Assembly: GCF_000002235.5 (NCBI RefSeq)
Contig: NW_022145520.1
Location: 1,774,501 to 1,838,500 of the forward strand
DNA: 64,000 bases
Source of the DNA: Strongylocentrotus purpuratus
Lineage: Eukaryota > Echinodermata > Echinoidea > Camarodonta > Strongylocentrotidae
Reading direction: 5' to 3'
The notes beneath the pieces were generated by a model that did not search any database, was not told the origin of the DNA, and saw only the letters and a program-made list of their open reading frames with translations. This document shows positions 10,964-22,456 of the stretch, piece after piece; positions within the stretch are counted from its first letter, which is position 1; each line of letters begins with the position of its first letter. The translations under genes and the position numbers were made by a program.

Positions 10964-13900
10964 TCAGTCTGTGTTGGCTATGCTACGCAGTACATATTTG
11001 ACTGTCCATGCAAACGCAGCAAAGCCCACGATAACGAGCACGTTGGCCATGGTGCTACCGACGATCCCAGCGGGTCGTTCCGCGGGGGCGTTAAAGTTAT
11101 TCGTCCTTGTCCTCATCTGACTGTGGTCCGGGGACCTGTTGGCGTTGGATTCGGACCGCTGTTTGAGATCCTCTTCTTCTTTCTTTATTCTCTGCCTTAT
11201 CTCCTGCAAAGAAGGATAGATTTTAAAGAGAAGGTTGAGTTCTGGGAAGAGGTGAACAATAATTTGTAATCATTATCATTGTATTTTGCAAGTGTTGAAG
11301 GACATTAGATAAAAAATGTTTCCGAAAAGCATGCATGGCTCTTCAAATGCCTTGATATTCTAAATATGACATGTAACATCATAAAAATCAGGACAGATTT
11401 TTACGCCACATCTTCGTGTAGTCCAATATACTATATACATCTTTCTGTGTCCAGTGCTTGTAACTTGACCAAGATTGGGCCAAATTTCTTTTACTTTGAT
11501 TCCAGAACCTTGCAGTACACACCAATACTTATATGCTAGATGATCAACCTTTCTGATCGATTCCACAACGTTTCTTTAACAATGCAATAACATGACCAGA
11601 ACTCAACTTTATCTTTAAGTTTAAAATTCATACTACTATCATGGTAATAAACTAATTATATTCGACAGTTACCTGAAAATGACAATAAATACATAATTGG
11701 GAAGAGAAATCTAACTAAAAATGCAGAGGAGTTTATGATATCTAAACTGGATCTCCAGCAAAATTTTGAGAATAGAAATCAAATTTTATAGATATCAAAT
11801 TTTGGAATCACGGTAATATCAACATTTTCTACATCTACTTTCAACATCATCATATTTCTCTAAGAATCTTGAAAAATATATTAGAATGTCTCAGGCAAAA
11901 TGATTATCATTTAGGGTACCTAAGGACAAACATGCCTTTTTTTTCCCCCTTTCTTTTGGAGGTTCATTTGACTCATGCCCATAGAAAAGTTACTAAGTTT
12001 ACAAGTTTCTGTCCCTATTATTTGATTGATTTTTCATCGCAGACCCAAACCTTCTAAATACCAGTAATGTATTTAACCCCCTGTTTAAAACAAGTCCATG
12101 CTACACATCAAAATTTCTTGCTAATGGAATAATGGAATCTAAGTAGTAATTAACATGAAAGAGAATCAAGATAATAGCAAATCAATTAGCCTATTCTTAA
12201 TAATGATTGCATTTGAACAACAAAAATTATAGTGAGAGATTCCTTGAAGCAATTTTAAGTCATTTGTGTTTATTTATCAGTATTAAGTAATGCACTTGTC
12301 ATTTGTAAGACGCACCTCTTGACCCCGGGAATGGTGCGTCATTGTACCGATGTGAGTCGTACATTTTGATACCATGACGCACCTTCTGTCACAGAAAGTG
12401 ACACACCATTACATTCCATCGACGCACATTTGAGTCAAACATATGACACACCATTTTATGAAAATGACTAGCCAATGACGCACATTTGAGAAACACTTCT
12501 GCTTGGAGAAAGTGACGGTCCCATTGACACACCAAATGACGCAACGTGGTAAAGTGACTTACTATGACGCACATATGGGTCAGTATTGTGACGGACATTT
12601 TGCGGCCATGACGGTACTGTGCGTCACGATTTTGGGGAACATGACGAAACCATGACGCACCATCCCCGGGGGTCAAAAGGTGCGTCTTACAAATGACATC
12701 TGCATAATCTCCTTAAAAATGGGGTTTAAATGCATTTTCAACTGACTGACTGGTAACACAAGTAACCAGAGATAGGAGTAGATGGAAAGCCTGGATCGCC
12801 AATGTCTGGAACAGACAAGGCATCTAGCAAGTAAGCAATATTTAGGGCAGGGGACTTAGGTGAAAGGAATCTAAAAGTACTTACCTTTGCGGTGTCTGGG
12901 AAGAGCTCTAAAAATGTTGAATTTTTTATATTGAAGGCTCCGCTATCATGAGCAAATTGCCTTTTCTGTAAAAGGCATAGAAAATGGAGAAAATTATGAA
13001 TATAAGAATAAAAAAGTAATCATCATATTGTACATATATATTTAAGTTCAGGATTGTCAGGCCAACTAGAATGGTATTACAGCAGAAGGGCAATCCAGGG
13101 ACCTGTCTTACAAAAAGTTGAGACTGATCCATATTAATTGCAAGTCCTCATATCAATTTTAAAACTTAACTTAGAAACTCCCATCTCTTTAGTACAGAGC
13201 TGCGATTGATATCAAGTTGTGAATGATTTAAATCAATCACAACTCCTTTTATGACAGGGGTGCAGAGTCTCTGATGTAGACAAAATAATTGTAAAAGAAT
13301 TTTGTGGATATTTACAATAAATTACCAGATTTAATGCATTGTCACATTTTATTTTGGCAATGAGAGAACAATAAATTATGTGATTTAGAGAGATCTGTTA
13401 CGACTTTTTCACGTTGACAAACTATTTTCCTATTACCATGAAATCCCTGAAGATTAATGCAAGACTCACTTATGTTGTACTGCTATCTTACAATTAACAT
13501 AAAAAATGCACAGTCTGTATTAGTATATCAAGGAGATTTAGGGTGATTCAAAAAGTTACAGGAAGTGATGACATCTTGCAATCAATATGCTTTTAATATA
13601 CATCTAAAGGCCACACAAGTAAAGTAAACCGGCCTCCTATAAGCAGTTAATTGTTTGAGATCCGTATGAATGATAATCAATTGACCTTGAAGGTACTTAA
13701 TCCACTTAAGAAACATTGGCATGATAATAGCATTACATAATACATGTATGTCATGTTTACTATTGTCTGCCTTAGGTTTATACATTATGTTAGCCTTATT
13801 CAGGGTCCTGTGACAAATGAAATTATTAGAGTCAGTTGCAAGTCCTTCAGCAGTAATTTTCCTTACAGAGTCTATATTCAATTGTTACATGAACTAAAGT

Positions 13901-16781
13901 GAAATTGAAGGGGAAAAAATACTGATGGATGGATGGCAGACATGCAAATTACTTTTCTTCACAAATTAATTAACTTTAGCTTTAGAGTTACGGTACATAG
14001 CCTAAAAGACAATATTTGCACCCTTTGAAAAACAGTGAACCTGATTAGACAAAGATGGAGGTCTGGGCCCTGTCTTAATACAAAGAGTTGTGATTGATCC
14101 AAATCAATCGGAAGTTTAAAGTCTCCTATCTCTTAGGTACATAGTTGTTATTGATATCGACTCTTTGAAAGAGGGGGGCCCTGGAGAATATTAAGACATG
14201 GAGTGGAATGACACTGCAAGAGTATACTAGAATATCAGAGAACTTGGTGTGTGGAAAAATTGTTGCAATCTACCTCTGAGCTGGAAGAGGATACCTTACT
14301 AGCTAGATAGATTAAACTTACACATGTACACTGAACATTATCGTTGTTCAGTTCAGTGCATGTAGATGCTGTGCCTGAGCTTTCAGGGTGAAATGGTCAA
14401 TAAATACACTATACATCAACATTATATGAAGAAGAACAAAACTTTTTGTAGGAATTCTCACTTGTATGGCTTTCCAGTCACAAAACACAATGATGAAGTA
14501 AATTTGAATTTGATTATCTTGAACAAACAATTTTATGGGGTATAGCGGATCATTCAATTGACTCTCAATCCGAGGGTTGAGGGTTCGAATCCCAGCCCAA
14601 CATCGTTTGGCAAGACATTAATCAACATTTTGCCACTCTCCACCCAGGTGTTAAATGGGTACCCAGCAATTACTGGGTTAAAAGTAATTGCAGGGCCTCA
14701 GGAAGAACAGCATTGGTGCAGATGAGGCTTCTCTCGGTTAAAAAACAAAACAAACAACAACAAAAACTTTTTTTTTAAATTTTTTTTTTTAAAATAATTA
14801 TTATGGACAACATTTGTTCCTTCTTTTTCATCCACAATCTTGTTAGAAAAACTATATGAGGCAGTTTATTTGACTTACAACAAAGTCTGTTGTTTCTATG
14901 CTGCCCCATGTCGGGTTCTTTTCGACCATGAAGCTGAGTAAACCGGTTAGGATGGTGGATACAGACCAGGCTGGATTCCAAGTGTCGGGATGAAAATCAC
15001 TAATAGACAGACATAACCTGGAAAAAGAAAAATGTAGAGATAGAGTATTATAATTGCATTACCGGTATATACAGTAAGGTCCATTTAATTTACAATTTTA
15101 CATACCGGTAAGCACTAATACCCATTTCTATTCTAATACACATTGATCATCTATCGTCATTGTGTGATAAACCTATTTGGTCTTTTATCATACTAGTTTC
15201 TCACAGCTGGCCTCATTGATTATTAAGAATCAATTTAATTTACATAAGCACTAAAGCCGATTTGTTGTCAGTTTTCATGTGCAGAAAGGTCTTGGTGGAA
15301 ATTCCATTAATGGGCGTACAAGTCTCGCACGCAGTAAAACCGTTATTCTGTCAAGAAATATCCCCTATAGTCTCTGAGAGTCTTCAGGTGAGGAAAATGT
15401 ACGAAAATGCCGAGAAGGCCTATTGGTCATAAAACTGAAGGCTAATCATAATTATTGACAACATATGTTGTTGGGTAAACACTTGAGTGGTGTTAAATTT
15501 CCCATGAGAGCCTACTAATATGTGTCTTTATAAATGGTGATGTTTTGTTAGATCATTATGTTAAAATTTATATTTATATTTTACAAAAATTCAAGATTAT
15601 CTTTAATTGGTATTACCTTGTATTGGTCTTGAACCTTCCGTTGGGTGTGGTCATGTAAATGCTAGGAGGTTTGAAGGGGAATTCCCTGGGAAACACCAGC
15701 TTTCCATGGTATAGTCCTCCCTCGTAAGGAGTTTCCTTGGGGCCTCGTACAACATAATGCCTGTAAGAAAAAAGTAATAGCAAGGGTGGTCCATGAACAG
15801 AAATTCAATCATGTAAAATTAGATAATGGAAGGAGTATGAACAGGGGGGCGTTTCACAAAACTTTTCATCAGTGACAAATGACATTTTTTGTTATACTTA
15901 TAAGCTACTGAAATCCTTATCAGCAGATTTGTCACTGAATTTTGTCACTTGTCATTGAAAAAAGGCTTTGTGAAAGCCCCCCTGCCCCTGGGCTGGGTGA
16001 AGGGCTCTAAGGATCTTAGATGCACTCTGGTACAATCTGACCCATATTCTTAGGCATCGTCAAACCAATTTGATGACTAATATTTCATAAATAATATTAG
16101 TTAAGAATGGAGATTAACCTCACCTGTGGCTGCTTTTCAAACCTGTATAGTGAAAATTCTAACCAGTTGCTCTTACATTTTTAAACTCCTTGTCTACCAC
16201 CCTGGTAATAGCACTTTCAGTATATCTCTAAGAATTAGATTTTCTTTAGAACCAAATCTGCATTTTTGTGGATTCAGTGCAATTGCAATGTGTGGCAAAA
16301 TCCTATTTCAGTTCCTTTTTTTTGTAAGGAAAGAAGTTGCACCATTACAAGACACATTCATTCATACACAAAATATTCTGCAATCTCCTCCTCTCCCTTT
16401 TGAAAAAAAATATGTCAATAAAGTATGAATCATCTATACTTGCCCTAAAATATCTATTCAAGAGTTTGTACATAGATTTAAAAATCATATTTCAATTAGA
16501 AATAGGGCAGAGACAAAACTGTAAAACTTCATTTAGTTCTACAAATGTAAAGACTTTCAAAGAAAGGAGCAAAGTGAAAGAAGCTTGAACAGAATCACAA
16601 GATAATGAAAAAAGAAAAGGAAAAGAGACGACAGAGAAGAAGGAAAAGAATATAAATTTTACCATTCCAGGATATTTGATGGCAAAGGCTCGGCTGTAAC
16701 GTAAGGGACAGGATCTTTCTTGAGTCTCATGTAGTCCTGCTTTAGCCTTGCCGAAGCCGTCGTGTTCACTCTTTTGCTCAT
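10964..16781 (-). CDS. UBE2J2: ER-anchored ubiquitin-conjugating enzyme E2 J2, 5 coding exons
   Basis: This is an E2 of the Ubc6/UBE2J family, a tail-anchored enzyme acting in ER-associated degradation. Coding exons in gene order are 16781-16663, 15760-15617, 15017-14879, 12965-12885 and 11203-10964. All junctions are GT-AG and keep frame, giving 240 residues (human about 259). The N-terminus [16 protein letters not shown] and the segment [11 protein letters not shown] are followed by the UBC fold. Instead of the usual HPN it has TPNGRF before NTRLCLSI, as J-type E2s do; the catalytic cysteine is Cys90. [16 protein letters not shown] is strongly conserved. The tail is hydrophilic, then ends in a membrane anchor, [20 protein letters not shown], near the C-terminus. 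The region after the UBC core (exon 4) is more diverged from human. The start ATG gives the family N-terminus directly. Its 5' end faces B3GALT6 copy 1. Confidence 0.95.
11221..11618 (-). mobile_element. MITE family A, copy 2, against the UBE2J2 exon 5 acceptor
   Basis: The ends are TTTTAAAGAGAAGGTTGAGTTC and the complement of GAACTCAACTTTATCTTTAA, with the family core (GATCGATTCCACAACG, GATGATCAACC on this strand) between. This copy is of the subfamily whose ends carry GAACTCAA instead of GACCAGT. Only 17 bases separate it from UBE2J2 coding exon 5 (acceptor at 11204). Confidence 0.87.
12297..12698. mobile_element. MITE with ~46-bp inverted ends and internal TGACGCAC repeats
   Basis: The left end TGTCATTTGTAAGACGCACC continues with a TTGACCCCGGG segment and GGTGCGTCAT. 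The right end is its complement, ending GGTGCGTCTTACAAATGACA. The body is full of TGACGCAC and TGACACACC words in both orientations. It lies in UBE2J2 intron 4. The antisense open frame here comes from the element and is not a gene. Confidence 0.9.
13100..13262. mobile_element. MITE family B, copy 2
   Basis: It starts with CCTGTCTTACAAAAAGTTGA and GACTGATCC, has GCGATTGATATCAA and AATCAATCACAACTC near the right, and ends ATGACAGGGG. It is diverged from copies 1 and 3 and lies in UBE2J2 intron 3. Confidence 0.65.
14066..14193. mobile_element. MITE family B, copy 3
   Basis: The ends are GGGCCCTGTCTTAATACAAA and GAAAGAGGGGGGCCCTGG, with GTGATTGATCCAAATCAATC inside. It lies in UBE2J2 intron 3. 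Confidence 0.68.
14551..14765 (+). mobile_element. tRNA-derived SINE, 5' truncated
   Basis: A B-box match, GGTTCGAATCC, lies at 14582-14592 with an anticodon-arm-like sequence before it, but no clear A box. The body (GGCAAGACATTAATCAACAT, TTGCCACTCTCCACCCAGGT, TTAAATGGGTACCC) matches the full SINE at 50136-50503. It ends in an A-rich tail with CAAACAACAACAAAAAC and lies antisense in UBE2J2 intron 3. Confidence 0.8.
15845..15980. mobile_element. Short TIR element in UBE2J2 intron 1
   Basis: The left end GGGGGGCGTTTCACAAAACT and the right end AAGGCTTTGTGAAAGCCCCC are inverted. ATCAGTGACAAATGACA and TTTGTCACTTGTCATTGA add further pairing inside. A possible related piece lies at 37360-37440. Confidence 0.75.
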
Positions 16782-18284
16782 CTTGTGTTCCAAAGTGTGA
16801 GTCTCTTGATCAGTAAGGTCCAGTCAAATTGGCAATCGAACTGCTGATTTGTAAAGTGTAGCTTACTTCTTCCACTTCCACTATTCAACCAATTGGCTAC
16901 ATGTACATGTAAGCTTTTTTGTTTTTAGTCCAGCTTTCTGTTTCCTGGCACTTTACAACAGATTAAAGTTAAGTTATTGGAGTGTCTTAACACAGGACTG
17001 GATACTTTTTATGTGTTCAGCTTCTTGGTAACTTGGACAGCACCACCTACTTGAAGTCAGGGCAGTATCTCAAAGCTGGGCATTCTGTATCAGCATGTAC
17101 AGTGTATGTGTTGTGTTGGATCACCGGTGTGAACAGATCTTCTTTCACAAACTCATACAGCTCCAAACTTCCAACATCGATGAAGTCCTAGCTATCCCTA
17201 CCTTCACTCTCTCTCTCGTGTTTTACATCACTTGATCTGATGAAAGAAACAAAAAAAAAAAAAAACAGTTGTACAACAATGTTGATTAATAATTTTTTCA
17301 TGTTTTATTAAAGGTCATGTAGATCTATTCTGTCTCCCATGACTTTTAACACAATTAGTCTAGAGTCTAAACCATGACCATCTACAACATTTTACTTCAT
17401 CCTTGACTTCAGCCTACAATATATCTAAAAAGTAGGCCCCCTCTCACTTAAATTTGAAGCCACTCGAGCGGATCGGCCAATGGGAGCGCAAATTCTAAAT
17501 GTACAGCGCTCAATGCGTAAATTTCTACATGCTAACAGAGCAAAAATATGAAGAGAGGACCAGAAACTACACCCTCTCACTCTCACTCACATTTCCTGGC
17601 GAAAATCATCCAACAACGGTGGAAAACGCCATAAAACCTAACAACAACAACATAGTTAGCTCTTATTAGTATATCCTACATCACATGGCTACAATTCATG
17701 CAGAATCTCTATTGAACATGTTGAGAGCCAACACTAACACTACAGCAACACAACTGTTCATGTCGCAAGAGACATGTCAATGCAATATCAGATAGGCCTA
17801 TCTGGATGCACACAAAAGTCTCAGCATGCAGCTTGCGGAACAGCCCGCAAAAATTGACACTGAAAACTCACACCAACTGCGAACATTTTCATACCACAAT
17901 CATCAATATCGTAAACTCCATATAAACTCATTATAACTTTCCGAAATTAATGACTGAATATGTATCTAATGTTGGAAAATACCTTTTTACTTTGTCGATC
18001 TCTCACTCAATAGGCGTTCGTAGTAAAGTAGGCGCAGCGTACGTTTAGACTTTAAAGCCCCAACGTAACGTTAATGGCTATATAAGGTACCTACCAGCCG
18101 TTCCAACTATGCAGTGGCCTTTTCTCCGTGCAATTAGTGTATTATCGCTAGTTTTAAAATATGAAAACGGCTGGCATTAGACTGGCCCATACAACCAACA
18201 CAACGTCAACATTACAGCTGCTAGCTGATGCATCTCGACTCCTCTGATGACTTTTTATCTTCGAAATAGAAGAATGTTCACAAA
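16782..18284. other. Region between the divergent UBE2J2 and B3GALT6 starts
   Basis: UBE2J2 (-) and B3GALT6 copy 1 (+) have their start codons about 2.1 kb apart, head to head. The interval contains no coding exon. A donor-like CAAA/GTAAGTATG at 18281-18293 could end a 5'UTR exon of B3GALT6, with the intron running 18285-18900. A shared promoter region is possible but is inference from position. Confidence 0.4.
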
Positions 18285-18590
18285 GTAAGTATGTTTAGAC
18301 CGATGCTGGCTGATGGCCGAAATTCAGACCAATCAACCCTACAAATTATAGTACTTAGTAGGTGTAGATGTTATTTTGAAGCCCGAATTCATTCAGTCTC
18401 CGACTTCCAGTTTTTTAGACAGTGGTGGACAGTGCAGTGCAGCAGTGTAGTGGGTGCTAACTGCTAATGAATTTGATCATGCAAAGAGGACCTGTGCATT
18501 GCAGCTGCAGAGACATTGCATTGTTGAATTGTTCTAGACCTCTATCTCAAAGTGGCCAATTAATTCAATTCCATATAAAACAATGATGTG

Positions 18591-18756
18591 TCTTTAAGTC
18601 ATTGATTTTCATTTGGCGTATTCTCATGAAACATAACAACACTTCCGTGTTGCCCCGGTCCCGCCCTGCTTGTCGTGTCTTTAAGTCATTGATTTGGCGT
18701 ATTCTCATGAAACGTAACAACACCTCTGTGTCGCCCCGCCCTGCTTGTCGTTATTG
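18591..18756. repeat. Tandem duplication of ~80 bp upstream of B3GALT6 copy 1
   Basis: GTCTTTAAGTCATTGATTT, GGCGTATTCTCATGAAAC, GTAACAACAC and CGCCCTGCTTGTCG occur twice in the same order, at about 18591-18677 and 18679-18751. It falls in the proposed 5'UTR intron. Confidence 0.8.
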
Positions 18757-18884
18757 TGTTTGGGTTTCCTGTTTTAACAATTTACAAGTTTTTTTCTTCA
18801 TGTCTTTAAATTAAGTTATTCAACCACCACTGGAAATAACATATCCATCATTATTCATTCTGTACCAACGTGCTGTCCTAATGT

Positions 18885-18900
18885 CGCGTTTTATTTTCAG
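18885..18900 (+). promoter_or_regulatory. B3GALT6: 5'UTR splice acceptor of B3GALT6 copy 1
   Basis: CGCGTTTTATTTTCAG, a pyrimidine tract with terminal AG, lies 9 bases before the start codon. It implies a non-coding first exon upstream. Copy 2 has the same arrangement at 28723. Confidence 0.65.
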
Positions 18901-18909
18901 GTGCTCAAG

Positions 18910-19917
18910 ATGAGGATGTCGCGTACATTCCGGTGGTTTCTGACCCGTTTTCTCCTATGCATCCCGATATTCTCTTTGTGCGGATTTGTTCTACTCCTAT
19001 CATCATGCAATGTAACTGAAGACTCCCCCAGAAAACCCTGCCCGCGGGAGAACTCAAACCAAAATCAATTAAGGACGTTGGACGACAGTGGGGGCGACAA
19101 ACCATTCTCAGCATTTTTAGTCATACTGGTCATGTCCGGACCGAAACTCCTAGCAGGACGTCAAGTTTTACGCGACACGTGGCTGACATTACGAACAAAT
19201 GACATGATCGTAAAGTTTGTAATTGGCACTGCCAACTTGCCAACGGAGCATCTGGAAGCCTTAGAGAGAGAACAGAAAGAGTATAATGATCTCCTATTCT
19301 TGCCAGACCTTGAAGACAGTTTCCTCGCTTTAACTCAAAAGTTGATTGATATGTTTGTGTGGCTGGATCACAATGTAAGTTATAAATTTGTGCTGAAAGT
19401 GGACGATGATTCCTTTGTTAGACTTGATGCTTTAGCGAAGGAGCTGCCGCAAAAGAGCCAAGAGAAACTCTTCTGGGGGTTCTTTGATGGACGTGCCCGG
19501 GTACACAAGACTGGGAAGTATGCAGAGGCAGACTGGGTACTGTGCGACCGCTACCTTCCCTACGCTAAAGGCGGTGGCTACATCCTCTCCGCAGATCTAG
19601 TGCACTTCGTCAGCTTGAACGCCAAGTACCTCAAGAAATACAACGGCGAGGACGTATCGCTCGGATCTTGGCTGGCGGCAGTGGAAGTTAATCGTCAACA
19701 CGACACACGCTTTGACACCGAATATCTGTCGAGGGGCTGTTCAAACACCTACCTAATCACGCATAAACAGACACCAGAGGATATGAGACAGAAATGGAAG
19801 CATTATAAAGAAACAGGGCGTCTGTGCTCTCAGGAACATCAGACGAGACCTTCTTATATTTATGATTGGCAAAAGCCACCAACAGAATGTTGCATAAGAA
19901 AAAATGGTATACCATGA
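18910..19917 (+). CDS. B3GALT6: Beta-1,3-galactosyltransferase 6 (galactosyltransferase II), copy 1
   Basis: This Golgi enzyme adds the second galactose (beta-1,3, from UDP-Gal) to the Gal-Xyl-Ser linker on which heparan and chondroitin sulfate are built. The protein is 335 aa in a single coding exon. It is a type II membrane protein with an anchor at about residues 12-32. A GT31 domain follows: AFLVILVMSGPKLLAGRQ, RDTWL, the metal-binding VDDDSF with Asp165-167, WGFFDGR, YLPYAKGGGYILSADLVH, EDVSLGSWLA from residue 247, RFDTEYLSRGCSN, THKQ, and the C-terminal PPTECC. These match human B3GALT6 closely. A splice acceptor (TTATTTTCAG) ends at 18900, so translation starts at the ATG at 18910; ATG 18916 is an alternative. 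N-V-T and N-V-S sites are visible. Copy 2 lies 8.8 kb downstream on the same strand. Confidence 0.94.
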   Translation: MRMSRTFRWFLTRFLLCIPIFSLCGFVLLLSSCNVTEDSPRKPCPRENSNQNQLRTLDDSGGDKPFSAFLVILVMSGPKLLAGRQVLRDTWLTLRTNDMIVKFVIGTANLPTEHLEALEREQKEYNDLLFLPDLEDSFLALTQKLIDMFVWLDHNVSYKFVLKVDDDSFVRLDALAKELPQKSQEKLFWGFFDGRARVHKTGKYAEADWVLCDRYLPYAKGGGYILSADLVHFVSLNAKYLKKYNGEDVSLGSWLAAVEVNRQHDTRFDTEYLSRGCSNTYLITHKQTPEDMRQKWKHYKETGRLCSQEHQTRPSYIYDWQKPPTECCIRKNGIP

Positions 19918-20486
19918 TAAATTTTCAAGGATCTTAACAAATTCTACATCTAGTTTGACTTCTTCCAAAATTTGGTGCTACCAGTATATCACTTTTTATT
20001 CTTCTCTTTTTGTGCAGTTTATACATTGTACATTAAGCATTTACTGATCCTATGCATGCCATAACTTAGTCCAAATTAATAATAATTTCTCAATGTAACC
20101 TACAAATTCCAAGGATTTGTTTTTTTAATGATTAAATTACTTTTCCTATTCATCGTCAGTGCCAGTGGACCAACAATGTTGGTTACCATCACTTTATGAA
20201 TAGTTCAACAGTCACTATGTGTTTGCCCATTTTGGACATCCTAGAGCCTAAACAGGATTTAAAACTAATTCATTTAATGTTGAATCTATACTCTGATGCA
20301 ATTTGTAGTATTACAGGCCAGGGGTAAATTTGTAAATGTGCATTTATGTGTAGCTTTGCTGCTTTTTCTGTTATTAACATTGGGCTTTCTTGCTATTTTA
20401 AAATTGTTTCTATCTTCTTAAAATATGATATCAGATGGGTAAAGAAATATAATCAAAAATTTGTCTCTTTATGTTGTTGTATTAAT
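19918..20486 (+). other. B3GALT6 copy 1 3' flank
   Basis: AT-rich sequence after the stop, probably 3'UTR at first. I recognise no other gene. An AATAAA is not obvious close to the stop, and later ones (21956, 22584) are too far to assign. Confidence 0.4.
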
Positions 20487-20740
20487 ATTAATAATAATAA
20501 TAATAATAATAATACGTCTTGTTTACCCAGGGTAGCCTCATCAGCATCCCCCTGAGGGCCCTGCAATCTTATCATTACCCGGGCTTTAGCCGAGCTAGTG
20601 GAGCTACATGTACTATGAAAAGAAGCTCAAGCATTCAAGGAATTTCTTCCGGGTACCCATTTACCTCACTTGGGTGGAGTATGGCAAATGTAGATTAATG
20701 TCTTGCCAAAGGATATTTAATAGTGCCGTGGCGGGACATT
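20487..20740 (-). mobile_element. SINE, reverse orientation
   Basis: From the right, the - strand reads a truncated tRNA-like head (GTCCCGCCACGGCAC), then GGCAAGACATTAATCTACAT, AATGGGTACCC and CTGAGGGTA... shared with 50136-50503. It ends GCTACCCTGGGTAAAC plus a (TTA)n tail that appears as (TAA)n at 20487-20513 on +. The A-box half is missing. Confidence 0.78.
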
Positions 20741-20805
20741 GTATTATTCCTGTGTAAGATCAACAGCAACAACTTGTAAATCTTTCAACTGTAATGTGAT
20801 TGGAC

Positions 20806-20984
20806 CCGTTGCAAATACGGGGCCGAGTTGTCCCGGCATGATTGAATTTTTTTGAAATCTTTTAGGGTTAGGGTTTAGGGTTTGGTTTTAGGGTTCAGTT
20901 TTAGGATTAGGGTTAGGGTTTAGCATTAGGGTTAGGGTTAAAGTTAGGGTATGCGGGGACAACTCGGCCCATATTTGCAGCAGG
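20806..20984. mobile_element. Inverted-repeat element enclosing TTAGGG telomere-like repeats
   Basis: The left arm has TTGCAAATACGGGGCCGAG followed by TTGTCCC; the right arm is its near complement, GGGGACAACTCGGCCCATAT followed by TTGCAGCA. Between them about 85 bp consist of variants of TTAGGG (TTAGGGTTAGGG, TTTAGGGTTT, TTAGGATTAGGG). Confidence 0.82.
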
Positions 20985-21169
20985 CCGAGTCAGAGTACGC
21001 CCGGATTCATGTGAATAATGCTCTCCCATCCTGCCTATCAGTGAAACAGTGATCCAGAGTCGTGTTTTGCAAATGGTACATGTTAAAAGTCAGAGTTACA
21101 GTATTTTCTGTTATCAATCATTATTATTTATACTGTTAATGTTCACCTATGTATAATGCATCAGTATTG

Positions 21170-21690
21170 TGAGGAAAGCAGAAAAATCACAGTAGACTGG
21201 TGAAAGTTTGAATATAATCAGACAAAAAATGAGAAAGTTATGTAGTGGGGAACCACTTTCTCATTTTTTCCAACACACAAAATGACCACCACTAACAAAA
21301 AAAACAAAAAAAAAATGTTGTTTTTCTTCTAAAATTCATGACTGAGGATTATTTTCTCTTTAGAGGACCAATGCTTATAAATATCTTATCCATAACATAT
21401 TTTTTTAGTAGTGCCCCAAGGGAGAAGGCACTTTAGAGAGAAACAAACATAAATGAGTGATAACTGTGTACAGGAGAGTTATCTGCAACTATGTCACAAT
21501 CCACTGACCAAACTGCCAACTTGAAATTTGCATGGACATTATTGATCTCATATTTTGAACATTCATAAATTCTTATCATTGATCTGATTTATTTCAAATT
21601 TTCGCATTTCTGTTTATCTTATTTTTCTGCTTTCATACAAAAATAACTTATTTCAAGGGTTGGATTGCCCTTTAATCATACCAGTGTGGA
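21170..21690 (+). repeat. Dispersed repeat, copy 1 of 2
   Basis: This shares ordered blocks with 59300-59770: GTGAAAGTTTGAATATAATC..GACAAAAAATGA, ATGACTGAGGAT, AGTGCCCCAAGGGAGAAGGC, the ATTGATCTGATTTATTTCAA type block, and a final GATTGCCCTTTAAT. It is diverged, same strand, and has no coding sequence. Confidence 0.65.
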
Positions 21691-22053
21691 CTGAATATAT
21701 TTTGGTATTTATGAGCCTTTGTGATCCTAATACAAAATTTTACAAATAAACACCAGTCGGTACCCAGACATAAATACATGTATTTGATTGATGCAAGTCT
21801 TCAAAGACCACAATCAAATACATTGTTTTGTAGCTGCAATTTGTTTCTGTCAACTCAAAGATTATTTTACTGACTTTTGTATGAATATATATGTTATATA
21901 AATTATGTGTATCGCAATACCATGTAACACCACAAATTTCCATTGTTAAATGGACAATAAATATGAACCTTATGAACCTAATTTCATACATGATTGTGTT
22001 TTTGCTTGTTGATCATCATTCTACTTGTCCAGTCAGTGTCATCATCATAACAT

Positions 22054-22456
22054 CTGTTTGGAGCCAGAAGGGCATTAACTCATATACTCTTAACACAGAG
22101 TATATAATTTTATCATAAATTATATCTATGTCTGTTTTTTTCATTTAATTTGATAGCATTTTACTTTAATTTTGTTCTTTCTAATTTATTCATATTTTTA
22201 AATCATATATCTTTAATGCTTGTTACTTTTATTTGATGCGCTAGCTTTTTAATTTAATTTTGGTTTATATATATGTCTAAATGTCTTTCCCGATGTACAC
22301 ACTGTTTTTACATTCAATTTGGTGTCGATATGATCTGTTTTATGTTTTTTACACGGACTTGCTGAAAAGCAGTCTTTTTAGGGGGATGTGAGTTTTACCA
22401 TGATTAAATCAATCTAATTCAATTCAAAAGTTATAGCCCTTCTGGCTGCAAACAGA
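22054..22456. mobile_element. TIR element (TCTGTTTGGAGCCAGAAGGGC)
   Basis: The left end TCTGTTTGGAGCCAGAAGGG then CATTAACT pairs with the right end AGTTATAGCCCTTCTGGCTG then CAAACAGA. It is 403 bp, AT-rich and non-coding. The words GCCAGAAGGG and TTAAC also occur at 37486, in the tandem repeat there. Confidence 0.75.

Noticed and set aside
12389..12676. 95-codon - strand frame in UBE2J2 intron
   Set aside because: Lies wholly inside the TGACGCAC MITE.
18901..18909. GTG at 18901 as the start of B3GALT6 copy 1
   Set aside because: It directly follows the AG acceptor and is not ATG; the ATG at 18910 is the first usable start.
20863..20955. Chromosome end (true telomere)
   Set aside because: The TTAGGG variants are short, degenerate and enclosed by inverted arms with genes on both sides.
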